This document shows positions 1 to 8,850 of a stretch of 17,563 bases of DNA, in pieces. The notes under the pieces were generated by a model. The model worked only from the letters and a program-made list of their open reading frames with translations. It was not told where the DNA came from and searched no databases. Source of the stretch: Betaproteobacteria bacterium UBA931 (GTDB taxonomy: Bacteria > Pseudomonadota > Gammaproteobacteria > Burkholderiales > Casimicrobiaceae); contig DBDN01000063.1 of assembly GCA_002293615.1 (NCBI GenBank), forward strand, positions 8,422-25,984, written 5' to 3'. Positions within the stretch are counted from its first letter, which is position 1. Each line of letters begins with the position of its first letter. A program made the position numbers and the translations under genes.

Positions 1-1077
1 CGTTTCGATGGCCTTGATCGTCGAATCGGGATTGGTGCCTTTGGAATCGTTGATATAACGAACATCCGATGCCGTATCGATCTCTTCCATGCGATGTGGC
101 AATCCGCGAAAACGACGCAATGCATTTAAAACATTTTCGCCGGTCGCCTCTTTTCCGGCGACGCAACTGGTCAACGCCAAAGCCGCCAACGCGTTCAACC
201 CGTTATGCCGCCCGACAAGCGCCAAGCGATCCGCTTCGACCAACCGCTGTTCGTTGCAGCATAACCACTGCGTATTCTGATGCGTACGCAAACACCAGAA
301 CGCGTGCCCTATTTTTTTGCGTGCATTTTCGGTGCTTGTTTCATCAACACCAAAATACCGGATGTCTTTATCGGCCCGCTCCATTGCCCGAACATACGGA
401 TCATCAATATTCAACACTTGAATCTGCGTCCGATCAAAAATACGTGCTTTGGCGCCGGCGTATGTTGCCAGGTCGGGATAACGATCAAGATGATTTTCAG
501 AAATATTCAGCACCGTCGCGGCCAACGGCGATAACGAATAGGTTGTTTCCAATTGATAACTGGATAACTCCAGAACAAATACATCGGGAAACGTCGCGCC
601 TCCCTCAAAACACTCCAGTACGTCGAGCACCGGTTCGCCGATATTGCCGGCGGCGATAGCTGAGAAACCCGCCGCCTCGCAAAGCGTTCGCGTCAATTCG
701 GTCGTTGTGGTTTTGCCGTTGGTGCCGGTGATCGCCAGCACCTTCTGCCGCGCCGGCAATGCCTGCGCAAAGAGTTCGATATCGCCAAAAAGCGGTATGC
801 CGCGGGTAACTGCCCACTGGATTGCCGCTTGATCTTTGGCAACGCCGGGCGAAATGGCCATCCCATCAACACTTTCAAAAATTGCATCGGAAAACACGCC
901 GCAATGCGCTTCGACCTGTGGGTAAAGTGTATTTATTTTCTCCAGAAAGGGCGGACGCTCGCGGGTATCCGCGGCAACAACATGCGCGCCGCGCCTTAAC
1001 AAATAACGGATCATGGAAAAGCCGGTCAGCCCCATTCCCAACACCAGTATCCGACGATTGCGCAATTCTGTTTTCAT
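1..1077 (-). CDS. murD: MurD, UDP-N-acetylmuramoyl-L-alanine--D-glutamate ligase (C-terminus cut by window edge)
   Basis: MurD adds D-glutamate to UDP-MurNAc-L-Ala in the cytoplasm, using ATP. The reading frame is open from the ATG at 1077 to the left edge (359 codons). The family is usually about 440-460 residues, so roughly the last 90-100 are outside the window. Visible Mur-ligase landmarks are the N-terminal UDP-binding fold starting RRILVLGMGLTG (residues 8-19), the ATP P-loop GTNGKTTTTE (118-127), ELSSYQLE (170-177), NHLDRY (195-200), the likely carbamylated Lys in AKARIF (about 211), LPHRME (326-331) and NDSKGTN (343-349). It begins 10 bases after the mraY stop codon, so it belongs to the same transcript. 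Nothing looks broken in the visible part. The identification is firm. Confidence 0.96.
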   Translation of the reverse strand, partial: MKTELRNRRILVLGMGLTGFSMIRYLLRRGAHVVAADTRERPPFLEKINTLYPQVEAHCGVFSDAIFESVDGMAISPGVAKDQAAIQWAVTRGIPLFGDIELFAQALPARQKVLAITGTNGKTTTTELTRTLCEAAGFSAIAAGNIGEPVLDVLECFEGGATFPDVFVLELSSYQLETTYSLSPLAATVLNISENHLDRYPDLATYAGAKARIFDRTQIQVLNIDDPYVRAMERADKDIRYFGVDETSTENARKKIGHAFWCLRTHQNTQWLCCNEQRLVEADRLALVGRHNGLNALAALALTSCVAGKEATGENVLNALRRFRGLPHRMEEIDTASDVRYINDSKGTNPDSTIKAIET

Positions 1078-1087
1078 GGCCAGCCCG

Positions 1088-2239
1088 TTAACGCAATTTC
1101 AATGTGGAAAGACCGACCAGCACCAGAAGTATCGTAATGATCCAGAAACGTACGACAACCTGGTTTTCTTTCCAGCCTTTCAATTCGAAATGATGATGAA
1201 TCGGCGCCATCCGGAATATTCGTTTCCCGGTCAGCTTGAATGAAATTACTTGTGCCATGACCGACAGGGTTTCGACAACGAAAACACCACCCATGATAAA
1301 TAATACGATTTCCTGACGAACCGCCACAGCAATGGTTCCCAGCGCCGCGCCGAGCGCCAGCGCACCGACATCGCCCATAAACACATCGGCGGGGTAGGCG
1401 TTGAACCACAAAAAACCCAAACCGGCGCCGGCAATCGCGCCGCAGATTACTGTCAGCTCACCGGTACCGATGATGAACGGAAACTGTAAATATTTGGCGA
1501 AAATGCTGTTGCCCATCACATAAGCAAATACACCGAGCGCCGCGGCAATCATCACCGTCGGCATAATCGCCAGCCCATCAAGACCGTCGGTCAAGTTGAC
1601 CGCATTGCTGGTGCCGACGATCACGAAATAAGTCAGCACAACAAAGCCGAACACGCCGAGCGGATAGGTAATTGTTTTGAAAAAAGGTACGATCAGGTGC
1701 GCATCGTTGGACAACGACCAATACACTTCACCATGAAAAAGATTGGCCATCAATGTCCAGAATGCCATATTGCCGGGAGCGGAAATGGCCAGCGCCAGAT
1801 ATAAGGCAACAAACACCGCCAGAAACGATTGCCAGAAATATTTGCTTTTTGCCGATAACCCTTTGGGATTTCGATACACCACTTTTCGGTAATCATCCAC
1901 CCAGCCGATGGCGCCAAAACCAACGATGACAAACAACACCGCCCAGACAAAGCGATTATCCAGATCGCTCCACAGCAACGATGTAATGATGATGGCTACC
2001 AATATCAATGCGCCGCCCATGGTCGGCGTCCCTGACTTGACCAAATGCGTTTGCGGACCGTCATGGCGCACCGCCTGCCCGATTTTCATCCTCGCCAGCC
2101 AATTGATCATTTTGGGACCAATTACGAACGAAATCATCAACGCCGTCATCGTCGCCAGCACCGTGCGCAATGTAATATAATTAAACACGTTGAACGCGCG
2201 AATATCTTGCGCCAAATATTCGGTCAGCCAGAGCAGCAT
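1088..2239 (-). CDS. mraY: MraY, phospho-N-acetylmuramoyl-pentapeptide-transferase
   Basis: MraY is an integral inner-membrane enzyme that transfers phospho-MurNAc-pentapeptide from UDP to undecaprenyl phosphate, giving lipid I. The protein is 383 residues, close to the family norm of 360-390, with about ten hydrophobic segments. Diagnostic motifs are the catalytic Asp pair WVDDYRK (residues 113-119), NLTDGLDGLA (215-224), GDVGALALGAALG (289-301) and the cytoplasmic histidine motif APIHHHFELKGW (345-356). A longer in-frame start exists at 2287, but the protein family starts at MLLWLTEYLA and the ATG at 2239 follows a very purine-rich GGGGGAGG, so I chose 2239. The gene overlaps the end of murF by 16 bases, which suggests translational coupling. 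Confidence 0.96.
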   Translation of the reverse strand: MLLWLTEYLAQDIRAFNVFNYITLRTVLATMTALMISFVIGPKMINWLARMKIGQAVRHDGPQTHLVKSGTPTMGGALILVAIIITSLLWSDLDNRFVWAVLFVIVGFGAIGWVDDYRKVVYRNPKGLSAKSKYFWQSFLAVFVALYLALAISAPGNMAFWTLMANLFHGEVYWSLSNDAHLIVPFFKTITYPLGVFGFVVLTYFVIVGTSNAVNLTDGLDGLAIMPTVMIAAALGVFAYVMGNSIFAKYLQFPFIIGTGELTVICGAIAGAGLGFLWFNAYPADVFMGDVGALALGAALGTIAVAVRQEIVLFIMGGVFVVETLSVMAQVISFKLTGKRIFRMAPIHHHFELKGWKENQVVVRFWIITILLVLVGLSTLKLR

Positions 2240-5145
2240 ACCTCCCCCTTCATTTCTTTCTCTTTTACTTTCCCCGAAGTCAGGCATTCCACGACTTCTT
2301 CCATCTTCATGAAGCGCGAACCTTTGACCAACAGTGTCACCGCTTTATTTTGTTCGGGCATCTTGCCTAACGCCGCCATCAGTGACGCTTTATCATGATA
2401 GTGACGCGCGCCCTCGCCAAAAGCGCGCGCGGCATGTTCTGACAAGACGCCCACCGTCAGCAAACGATTCACGCCGAGCGCCTTGGCGTAATGCCCAATC
2501 TCTTCATGAAAAACCGCGCCTTGCTCGCCAACTTCCCCCATATCGCCGAATATCAGCCAGCGTTGGCCGTTTTGCTGCATCAGCACATTGATTGCTTCAC
2601 GCGCCGAATCCGGGTTGGCATTATATGTATCGTCGATTATGGATAATCCGGAAGTCGTCCGGCGCATCGATAGGCGCCCCGACAGCGGTTGAAAATCGGC
2701 AAACGCCCGGACAGCGTCGGACAATGGCTCGCCCAATGCCGTAGCTGCGGTCAATGCCGCCAGCGCATTCAAAGCCATGGCCTCCCCGGGAACCGGCAGA
2801 AAGAAGTATTCTTGTTCTTTATGCCCACAAACATGCGACACAACATTGATGTCAATACCGTTTTCCCGCGGCAAAAACTTACCGAATACTGTCGCGGTAT
2901 CCGTGCCGCTGCCGAAGCAAAAAACACGCAAACGCAACCTTTCGGCCTGTTCCCTCCAGATTTGCGCGTAATCGTTATCCGCATAAAATACGGCGATACC
3001 GTGATTGCGCATCGCGCCAAGCGCTTCGCTATGCTCCCAAGCGACCGTTTCAATATTTTTCAAAAACTCCTGGTGCTCGCGTTGCGCATTATTGATGACC
3101 ACCACGTCGGGCTGCACGCAATCGGCAAGCGCCGCCGTCTCTCCCGGATGATTGATGCCCAACTCAACCACGGCAAAACGGTGTTGTGTCCGTAACCTCA
3201 ATAAGGTGAGCGGCAAGCCGATAGCATTGTTCAGATTCCCCTGTGTGGCCAGTACTTTATCGGCACCGTATCGCCGACGCAGCAAATGCGCAATCATTTC
3301 TTTTACCGTGGTTTTCCCGTTGCTGCCCACAACCAGTATCACCGTCGGATTGCAGAACTGCCGCCAGGCCTTTGCCAATACGCCTAATGCCTTGACTGTA
3401 TCGCTAACGGCAATCACGCGCCGCCCGGAAAACTGTTGAGCGTATTTTTCATCGATAAGCGCAAAAGCGTTTTTAGCGAGCACTTCTTCGATAAAATCAT
3501 GGCCGTCAAACCGCGTTCCGGCAATGGCGACGAACAAGTCATTGGCGGCCGCAATCCGGGAATCGCTGACCACCCGGCGAACCTCGCCATCACCGCCTAA
3601 CCGTTTTCCGCCAACGATATGCGCGATTTTGCTTAATGCCCAATAAAGCGGCTCATCGTTGGCTCGCCCCTCTTTGTATTGTTGCAACGCCTCCCGCACA
3701 ACCGCTTCGTCTGAAAACGGATAAACTTTCCCGGCAATTTCCTGATGCGTTTCATGCCCTTTACCGGCAATCAGCACCACATCGCCGATATCCGCAGCGG
3801 AAACGGCATCGTGAATCGCATCGCTTCTGTTTAACTCAACCGTCCACGGCGTCTGATAACGCTTGAGACCCTGAACAATTTGTTCCGCGATAGTGCCCGG
3901 ATTTTCCGAGCGCGGGTTATCGTTGGTCACCCAGACGCGATCCGCCAACCGTCCCGCCAACGCCCCCATCGGCTCACGTTTTTCCTTATCGCGATCGCCG
4001 CCGCAACCAAAAACGCAGAACAAATGCCGATCTGTCGCCAAACCGGCCTTGATGGTACAAAGAACATGATCCAAGGCATCCGGGGTATGCGCATAATCGA
4101 TAATCGCTTTTGGTGTTTGCTTATCGCCAAGCCACTGCATCCTCCCCGGCGGCGGCGTTAACTGCGACAATATCCGGGCAGCTTTTGTTAAGCCGACATC
4201 GTTGACCAAGAGGACACCCGCCACCCCCAACAGATTTTCAATATTGAAATACCCGGTGATGCCGGTTTTGACTGCAACTGTCTCGCCGTCCGCGCGCATT
4301 TCAAAGCACAAGCCCGAATCGTCCGAATCATCCTTACCCACCACCAGATCCGCCTGGCACGCCGGAGCACTGGCGTAACGCAATACAGGAATATCGGAAA
4401 CCTCCGCTTCGCTCGCCATATATTCGCCGTCCGGATAGTTGGCGTTGACCACCGCGTGCTTCAACCCCGGCCAACCGAATAACCGGCCCTTGGCTTCGCG
4501 GTAAGCATCCATAGTGCCGTGATAATCCAGATGCTCCGGCGTTAAATTGGTGAATAACGCCGTTGAAAAAACAACTTCTTCGACCCGCCCTTCCACCAAC
4601 CCGATCGACGACACCTCCATGACTACCGCCTCTGCGCCAGCCGCACGGAAACGCGCGAGCAATTCATGCACCAGCGCCGCATCCGGCGTCGTGTTACGCG
4701 TTTTCTCCAACGCCTCGGGAAAACCGTTGCCCAAGGTTCCGATCATCGCCGTTTTTTTACCGCATGCCGTCAGCGCCTGCGTAAGCCAATAAGTGCAGGA
4801 TGTTTTCCCGTTGGTGCCGGTCACGCCGATCACATTCAAGTGGCGCGACGGTTCGCCATAAATCAACGAGGCAATTTTCCCCAAATGCTTTGATAAACCC
4901 TTGACCAAATATTTCGGTACCGGAGAAGGCCACGCCATATTTTCATCATTAGCTTCGAGCACAACGCCAACGGCGCCGCGCCTGACCGCATCTTCAATAT
5001 AATTTCTGCCGTCGTAACGGCCTCCCGGCAATGCCACGAACAAAACGCCTGAATGGGCGCGGCGGCTGTCGATCACAATGCCCTTAGGTTTGAGTTTTTT
5101 CACCCAATTCGCAATCCGGCCGGAAACATCCATCGTAATCGTCAT
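2224..5145 (-). CDS. murE-murF: MurE-MurF fusion: meso-diaminopimelate-adding ligase joined to D-Ala-D-Ala-adding ligase
   Basis: A single uninterrupted 973-residue protein carries two complete Mur ligases. Residues 1 to about 490 are MurE, which adds the third peptide residue: P-loop GTNGKTS (110-116), LTPEHLDYHG (201-210), probable carbamylated Lys219, and GKGHE (461-465). The DNPR box (409-412) is the signature for meso-diaminopimelate rather than lysine. From about residue 500 the protein is MurF, which adds D-Ala-D-Ala: P-loop GSNGKTT (607-613), DDTYNANP (838-845), GDMGE (867-871) and KGSR (941-944). The two are joined by only about ten residues. The ATG at 5145 overlaps the ftsI stop as ATGA and follows GAGGAA; a second Met at residue 5 is less well placed. 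Fused MurE-MurF is known in Bordetella and relatives, so this is probably a lineage trait and not an assembly fault. Confidence 0.96.
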   Translation of the reverse strand: MTITMDVSGRIANWVKKLKPKGIVIDSRRAHSGVLFVALPGGRYDGRNYIEDAVRRGAVGVVLEANDENMAWPSPVPKYLVKGLSKHLGKIASLIYGEPSRHLNVIGVTGTNGKTSCTYWLTQALTACGKKTAMIGTLGNGFPEALEKTRNTTPDAALVHELLARFRAAGAEAVVMEVSSIGLVEGRVEEVVFSTALFTNLTPEHLDYHGTMDAYREAKGRLFGWPGLKHAVVNANYPDGEYMASEAEVSDIPVLRYASAPACQADLVVGKDDSDDSGLCFEMRADGETVAVKTGITGYFNIENLLGVAGVLLVNDVGLTKAARILSQLTPPPGRMQWLGDKQTPKAIIDYAHTPDALDHVLCTIKAGLATDRHLFCVFGCGGDRDKEKREPMGALAGRLADRVWVTNDNPRSENPGTIAEQIVQGLKRYQTPWTVELNRSDAIHDAVSAADIGDVVLIAGKGHETHQEIAGKVYPFSDEAVVREALQQYKEGRANDEPLYWALSKIAHIVGGKRLGGDGEVRRVVSDSRIAAANDLFVAIAGTRFDGHDFIEEVLAKNAFALIDEKYAQQFSGRRVIAVSDTVKALGVLAKAWRQFCNPTVILVVGSNGKTTVKEMIAHLLRRRYGADKVLATQGNLNNAIGLPLTLLRLRTQHRFAVVELGINHPGETAALADCVQPDVVVINNAQREHQEFLKNIETVAWEHSEALGAMRNHGIAVFYADNDYAQIWREQAERLRLRVFCFGSGTDTATVFGKFLPRENGIDINVVSHVCGHKEQEYFFLPVPGEAMALNALAALTAATALGEPLSDAVRAFADFQPLSGRLSMRRTTSGLSIIDDTYNANPDSAREAINVLMQQNGQRWLIFGDMGEVGEQGAVFHEEIGHYAKALGVNRLLTVGVLSEHAARAFGEGARHYHDKASLMAALGKMPEQNKAVTLLVKGSRFMKMEEVVECLTSGKVKEKEMKGEVCCSG

Positions 5146-6884
5146 GTTTCCTCGACAATCTCTTCGCCGTACTCAAACAAATCCTGCGCCACCGGATGAT
5201 CCGGCGGTACCCCCAACATACGCAATGCCTTTCCGGTAATTCTGGAAAATACCGGTGCGGCAACCGCAGAACCGTAATATTTACCCGCAGACGGCTCATC
5301 GATCATAACGGCAACAATCAGGCGAGGCGCATCCGCCGGCGCAAAACCAACAAACGAGCTGACATATTTTTTGCTGTAGCCGCCTTTTTCCGGTTTGCGC
5401 GCCGTTCCGGTTTTCCCAGCTGCGTGATAATCGGGAATGTGGGCACGCGCCCCCGTCGCCCCCGGCTCGGTGGACTGCTTTAAAATCCGGCGCATCAATT
5501 TGGCCGTTTCCGGCGTAATCACCGGCTTGCCATATTTGGGTTTACCTTCTTCTTTATAAAGTGTTGCCGGCATCAGCTCGCCGTCGGTCGTGAAAATGGT
5601 GTACGCCCGCGCCAGTTGCAATAAGGTGACCGAAACACCGTGCCCATAAGAAATCGTTGCCTGCTCAATATTTTTCCATGATTTGGCCGGCCGCAACCGC
5701 CCCGAAGCTTCGCCGGGAAAACCCGTATCCACCGAAACGCCGAAGCCCATGCTGGATAATCCCTGCCACATGTATTCGGGCGCCATCGTCAAGGCTATTC
5801 TCGCCGTGCCCACATTTGATGAACGCTGAATGACCTCTGAGACGGTCAAATTCTTTTCATTTTTATGTGCATCGTGAATGGTCCATTTGCCTATGGTCAT
5901 CTTGCCGTCGACAACATCGATCACCGTGTCGGGTTTGACTTTCCCGGCATCAAGCGCAATCGCGGCGGTAAAAGGCTTAAATGTCGATCCCGGCTCGAAA
6001 ATGTCAATCAGCGCACGATTCCGTATCCGCGCCGGCACGAACTGATCGCGGCTGTTCGGGTTAAATGTCGGCCAGTTGGCCATCGCCAATATTTCTCCTG
6101 TTCTGGCATCAAGCACCACCGCACTTGCCGCTTTGGCGCGATGTTCCAATGCCGCCGCTTTCAATTCCGACTGCGCCAAATACTGCAAACGCAAATCCAA
6201 CGCCAAAGCCAAATCACGCCCTTGGTAAGGCGGCAACACCGCAGCAATATCCTCAACCGCTTCACCTTTACGGTTAATGATCACCCGGCGGCTCCCCGAT
6301 TTTCCTGCCAGCAAGTCGTGCCGTGCCAGTTCAACGCCCTCCTGGCCATGATCTTTATTATCCGTAAAGCCGACGATGTGGCTGGTCAATTCACCAGCCG
6401 GATAAAAGCGGCGATAAACATTTTCATCGTACAGCCCGGTAATTTTTAAACTCCGTGCTTTTTCGGCCGTCTCGGGAGAAATTCCCTGCGCAAGGTAAAC
6501 AAAATCGCCGGCCTTATTGATTTTTTCCTTCAGCGATCTCGGCGATACATTTAATATTCCTGCCAGCTCTTTTAATTGCCCGTCTGACATTTCCAGTTTT
6601 TCGGTAAATGACCATAACGATTTCACCGGCGTCGAAATTGCCAACGGCTCTCCCATGCGATCGACGATACGTCCGCGATAGCCGGGAATTTCAATGGTGC
6701 GCACGTAGCGTGCCGCGCCCTGTGTTTGCAGAAAATCGCCACTTTCCCATTGCAGGTAAAACGCTTTTCCGATCAGGACAAAATACAATAACGCAAGCGC
6801 AACAAAAACCAATAATGCTCTTCCTTGCGGGATTTGCAATGCAATTTTTTTCTTGCGACGGGAAGCCAAGGCGCCGATACTCAT
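5142..6884 (-). CDS. ftsI: FtsI (PBP3), septal peptidoglycan transpeptidase
   Basis: FtsI is the class B penicillin-binding protein that crosslinks peptidoglycan at the division septum. The 580-residue protein has a short basic cytoplasmic tail, one membrane anchor (about residues 22-46), a pedimentum domain opening with GYRGRIVDRMGEPLA (68-82), and a C-terminal transpeptidase domain. The three penicillin-binding motifs are intact: STFK with nucleophile Ser300 (300-303), SSN (355-357) and KTGT (491-494). Length and order match the family. The ATG at 6884 shares bases with the ftsL stop (ATGA), and its own stop overlaps the murE start in the same way, so translation along ftsL-ftsI-murEF is probably coupled. 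Confidence 0.97.
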   Translation of the reverse strand: MSIGALASRRKKKIALQIPQGRALLVFVALALLYFVLIGKAFYLQWESGDFLQTQGAARYVRTIEIPGYRGRIVDRMGEPLAISTPVKSLWSFTEKLEMSDGQLKELAGILNVSPRSLKEKINKAGDFVYLAQGISPETAEKARSLKITGLYDENVYRRFYPAGELTSHIVGFTDNKDHGQEGVELARHDLLAGKSGSRRVIINRKGEAVEDIAAVLPPYQGRDLALALDLRLQYLAQSELKAAALEHRAKAASAVVLDARTGEILAMANWPTFNPNSRDQFVPARIRNRALIDIFEPGSTFKPFTAAIALDAGKVKPDTVIDVVDGKMTIGKWTIHDAHKNEKNLTVSEVIQRSSNVGTARIALTMAPEYMWQGLSSMGFGVSVDTGFPGEASGRLRPAKSWKNIEQATISYGHGVSVTLLQLARAYTIFTTDGELMPATLYKEEGKPKYGKPVITPETAKLMRRILKQSTEPGATGARAHIPDYHAAGKTGTARKPEKGGYSKKYVSSFVGFAPADAPRLIVAVMIDEPSAGKYYGSAVAAPVFSRITGKALRMLGVPPDHPVAQDLFEYGEEIVEET

Positions 6885-7183
6885 GGTTGCGCGCCTTCCG
6901 TGCGAATATTTTTCCGCTCCTCGTAAGCAATCACCCGAATCTGGTTCGGCTCGGGCAACTGCATTTCCAGTTTATCGCGCGCCAGCCCGTCGATGCGGTT
7001 AGGCACGGACCATGTCGATTGCTCAAGCTGCAAACGGCTATACTCTTCCTGGTATCGTTGCGCCAACTGGCGCTCGTGCTCAAGCTCAATAAACAATTTG
7101 CGCGTCTGATGGCGCGACGTCACCAACAACAACGCGGAAACCACCAGCAAGAGAAGGAGAATGAAAGTGCGCGCCATGATCAT
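6881..7183 (-). CDS. ftsL: FtsL, bitopic cell-division protein
   Basis: FtsL is a small bitopic membrane protein that pairs with FtsB and FtsQ and helps activate FtsWI at the septum. The 100-residue protein has a single N-terminal membrane segment (about residues 6-22), followed by a periplasmic stretch rich in Glu, Gln, Arg and Leu that should form a coiled coil (about 27-57), and a short tail. Sequence conservation in this family is weak, so the call rests mainly on size, topology, the ARDKLEMQLP-type segment near residues 68-77, and its invariant place between rsmH and ftsI. The start codon overlaps the rsmH stop as ATGA. Met3 (7177) is an alternative start. Confidence 0.92.
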   Translation of the reverse strand: MIMARTFILLLLLVVSALLLVTSRHQTRKLFIELEHERQLAQRYQEEYSRLQLEQSTWSVPNRIDGLARDKLEMQLPEPNQIRVIAYEERKNIRTEGAQP

Positions 7184-8193
7184 CCCCGCTCATAACCGGC
7201 AAACGCTTCGTTTTGAATACGCGTCATTTCCGCCGCGTCAAACGGTACCCGCGTCCGCTCGGCAACACGCAATACGGCACTACGCGCCCGGCTATTTTTC
7301 GCGACCTCTTCCGCGCCCGCTTTAACCGCCCGGCCAACCGCCTTGAGCATCGGCTCGGGGATATGTTGTGCTTTAAGCGGCATATGGCGTAATGCATCAT
7401 TGTCCATGGCAGACCGTGACGCGCGCGCAATAAAACGCTTGATTAAACGATCTTCCAATGAGTGAAAACTGATTACCGCCAGTCTGGCGCCCGTTTTCAT
7501 CATCGAAACAATGATGGGCAGCGCACGCATGATTTCCTGAAACTCTTCATTTACCTGGATACGGAGCGCCTGGAATGTCCGCGTAGCCGGGTCTTGCTGC
7601 CAGTCCCCCCGTATGCGCGCGCCGATACTTTCGGCAACGATCTTGGCCAATTCACAGGTCCTCCGGATTGGCCGCTCTTCGCGAGCAGCGACAATCGCCC
7701 TTGCAATCGATGGAGCAAACCGTTCTTCACCATAATCTTTTAACACCTTCGTGATTTGTTGTTGAGTCGCATGAGCCAGAAAATCCGCTGCGCTTTCCCC
7801 GTGTGCCGGATCCATGCGCATGTCAAGCCGCCCATCCTTCCGAAACGAAAACCCCCGCTCGCTTTGATCGATTTGCGGCGACGAAATTCCCAAATCAAGC
7901 AGCACGCCATCGACCTCGGCAATACCTTGTGCACGCAACACTTCGGCAATGGATGAAAAACGCGCCTGAAAAAAACATAATCGGCGATCCTTACGTGCCA
8001 TCGATTCAGCCATATGTGCCGCCTCGGGATCGCGATCGATCGCAATCAACGTTCCCGAAGCGTCCAATCGGGCCAAGATTTCCTTCGCATGCCCACCGCG
8101 CCCAAACGTTCCGTCAACATAAACCCCCGAAGCCCGAAGATTAAGCGCAGCAACCGTTTCGTTCAATAAAACCGGGACATGCCCATTGCTCAT
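7180..8193 (-). CDS. rsmH: RsmH (MraW), 16S rRNA cytosine-1402 N4-methyltransferase
   Basis: RsmH uses S-adenosylmethionine to methylate N4 of C1402 in the ribosomal P site of 16S rRNA. The protein is 337 residues. It opens with HVPVLLNETVAAL (5-17), has the SAM-binding motif VYVDGTFGRGGHA (24-36), LLDLGISSPQID (98-109), the rsmH signature ERGFSFRKDGRLDMRMD (112-128), and ISFHSLEDRLIKRF (241-254). The reading frame stays open upstream to 8334, but family alignment puts the start at MSNGHVPV, the ATG at 8193. An AGGTGA lies about ten bases before it. The gene sits 47 bases after mraZ, and its stop overlaps the ftsL start. Confidence 0.96.
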   Translation of the reverse strand: MSNGHVPVLLNETVAALNLRASGVYVDGTFGRGGHAKEILARLDASGTLIAIDRDPEAAHMAESMARKDRRLCFFQARFSSIAEVLRAQGIAEVDGVLLDLGISSPQIDQSERGFSFRKDGRLDMRMDPAHGESAADFLAHATQQQITKVLKDYGEERFAPSIARAIVAAREERPIRRTCELAKIVAESIGARIRGDWQQDPATRTFQALRIQVNEEFQEIMRALPIIVSMMKTGARLAVISFHSLEDRLIKRFIARASRSAMDNDALRHMPLKAQHIPEPMLKAVGRAVKAGAEEVAKNSRARSAVLRVAERTRVPFDAAEMTRIQNEAFAGYERG

Positions 8194-8240
8194 AGTCTTT
8201 TCATCACCTGTGCGCCCGGCACAATGTTGCGGACGATTGC

Positions 8241-8732
8241 TTACAATGAAAAATTTTCCAGCACCGAAGGCAAATCGTCGTGAGAGAAACGAACCGCTTG
8301 CGCCATTTGCGCCTGCCACAACGTCTCGTCCCACAACTCAAAGCGCGTTCCTTGCCCGACCAAAACCGCGCGACGATCCATTTGCGCATACTGGCGAAGC
8401 GCCAGCGACAGCAAGATACGCCCGGCGTTGTCCGGCATCACATCGTCGGCATACCCCACCAGTAAACGCTGCAACCCGCGGGTACGTTCATCAAACGAAG
8501 AAAGCGCCATCAGCTTTTCCTGAATCGGCTCCCAGAGCGGCCGCGGATAAATCAACAGGCAACGATGCGGATCGGCGGTCACCACAATTCTTTTTTCTTT
8601 GCCAAAAAGAGCGTCACGATAACGTGCAGGGATAGCGATGCGTCCCTTCTCGTCGAGCGCAAGCTGCGTCACCCCACGAAAAACCGGGGCGGCTTCTTTT
8701 ATATTTCCTCTTTTTTCCTGACGATCGCTCAT
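8241..8732 (-). CDS. mraZ: MraZ, transcriptional repressor of the dcw cluster
   Basis: MraZ is a ring-forming DNA-binding protein that represses its own dcw promoter. The 163-residue protein contains two SpoVT-AbrB-like halves with the paired signatures DEKGR (27-31) and DNAGR (101-105). It is about ten residues longer than the usual 140-152. Where most family members start with MFRG, this one reads VFRG at residues 17-20 with a GTT valine, so that start is not available and the first usable codon is the ATG at 8732, preceded by AAGG about ten bases away. The result is a charged 16-residue N-terminal extension. It is the first gene of the dcw operon, behind a promoter with phased TGG boxes at 8806-8878 that look like its own operator. 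Confidence 0.94.
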   Translation of the reverse strand: MSDRQEKRGNIKEAAPVFRGVTQLALDEKGRIAIPARYRDALFGKEKRIVVTADPHRCLLIYPRPLWEPIQEKLMALSSFDERTRGLQRLLVGYADDVMPDNAGRILLSLALRQYAQMDRRAVLVGQGTRFELWDETLWQAQMAQAVRFSHDDLPSVLENFSL

Positions 8733-8805
8733 GGTTTACCCGCCTTAACGTATGGCGTTCGGCACATGAGTATTCCCGGTACCGATCACCATCCAACCAA
8801 TTTCA

Positions 8806-8850
8806 AGACACAAACCACCACAAAATCCCATTTATGAACACTTTTCGCCA
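8806..8850 (-). promoter_or_regulatory. Putative MraZ operator: five TGG-type boxes spaced exactly 10 bases
   Basis: On the minus strand the pentamers TGGCG (8850-8846), TGTTC (8840-8836), TGGGA (8830-8826), TGGTG (8820-8816) and TGTCT (8810-8806) each start ten bases after the previous one. They are separated by 5-base A/T-rich spacers, and a G precedes most of them. The described E. coli MraZ operator is a set of TGGGN repeats with 5-base spacers near the mraZ promoter, so the layout matches. Two of the five boxes (TGTTC and TGTCT) keep only the TG. That this MraZ binds here is inferred from position and layout. Confidence 0.7.

Noticed and set aside
69..659. A 196-codon plus-strand open frame across murD
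   Set aside because: It lies opposite the murD frame, which carries every expected Mur-ligase motif. The plus-strand translation is Arg/Pro-rich with no domain and is a shadow of the real gene.
2240..2287. Extended mraY N-terminus starting inside murF
   Set aside because: The 16 extra residues are charged and translate the murF end and the strong ribosome-binding site GGGGGAGG. The family start is at 2239.
8194..8334. Extended rsmH N-terminus
   Set aside because: The extra 47 residues have no family counterpart, and the usual start MSNGHVPVLL has an ATG with a plausible ribosome-binding site.
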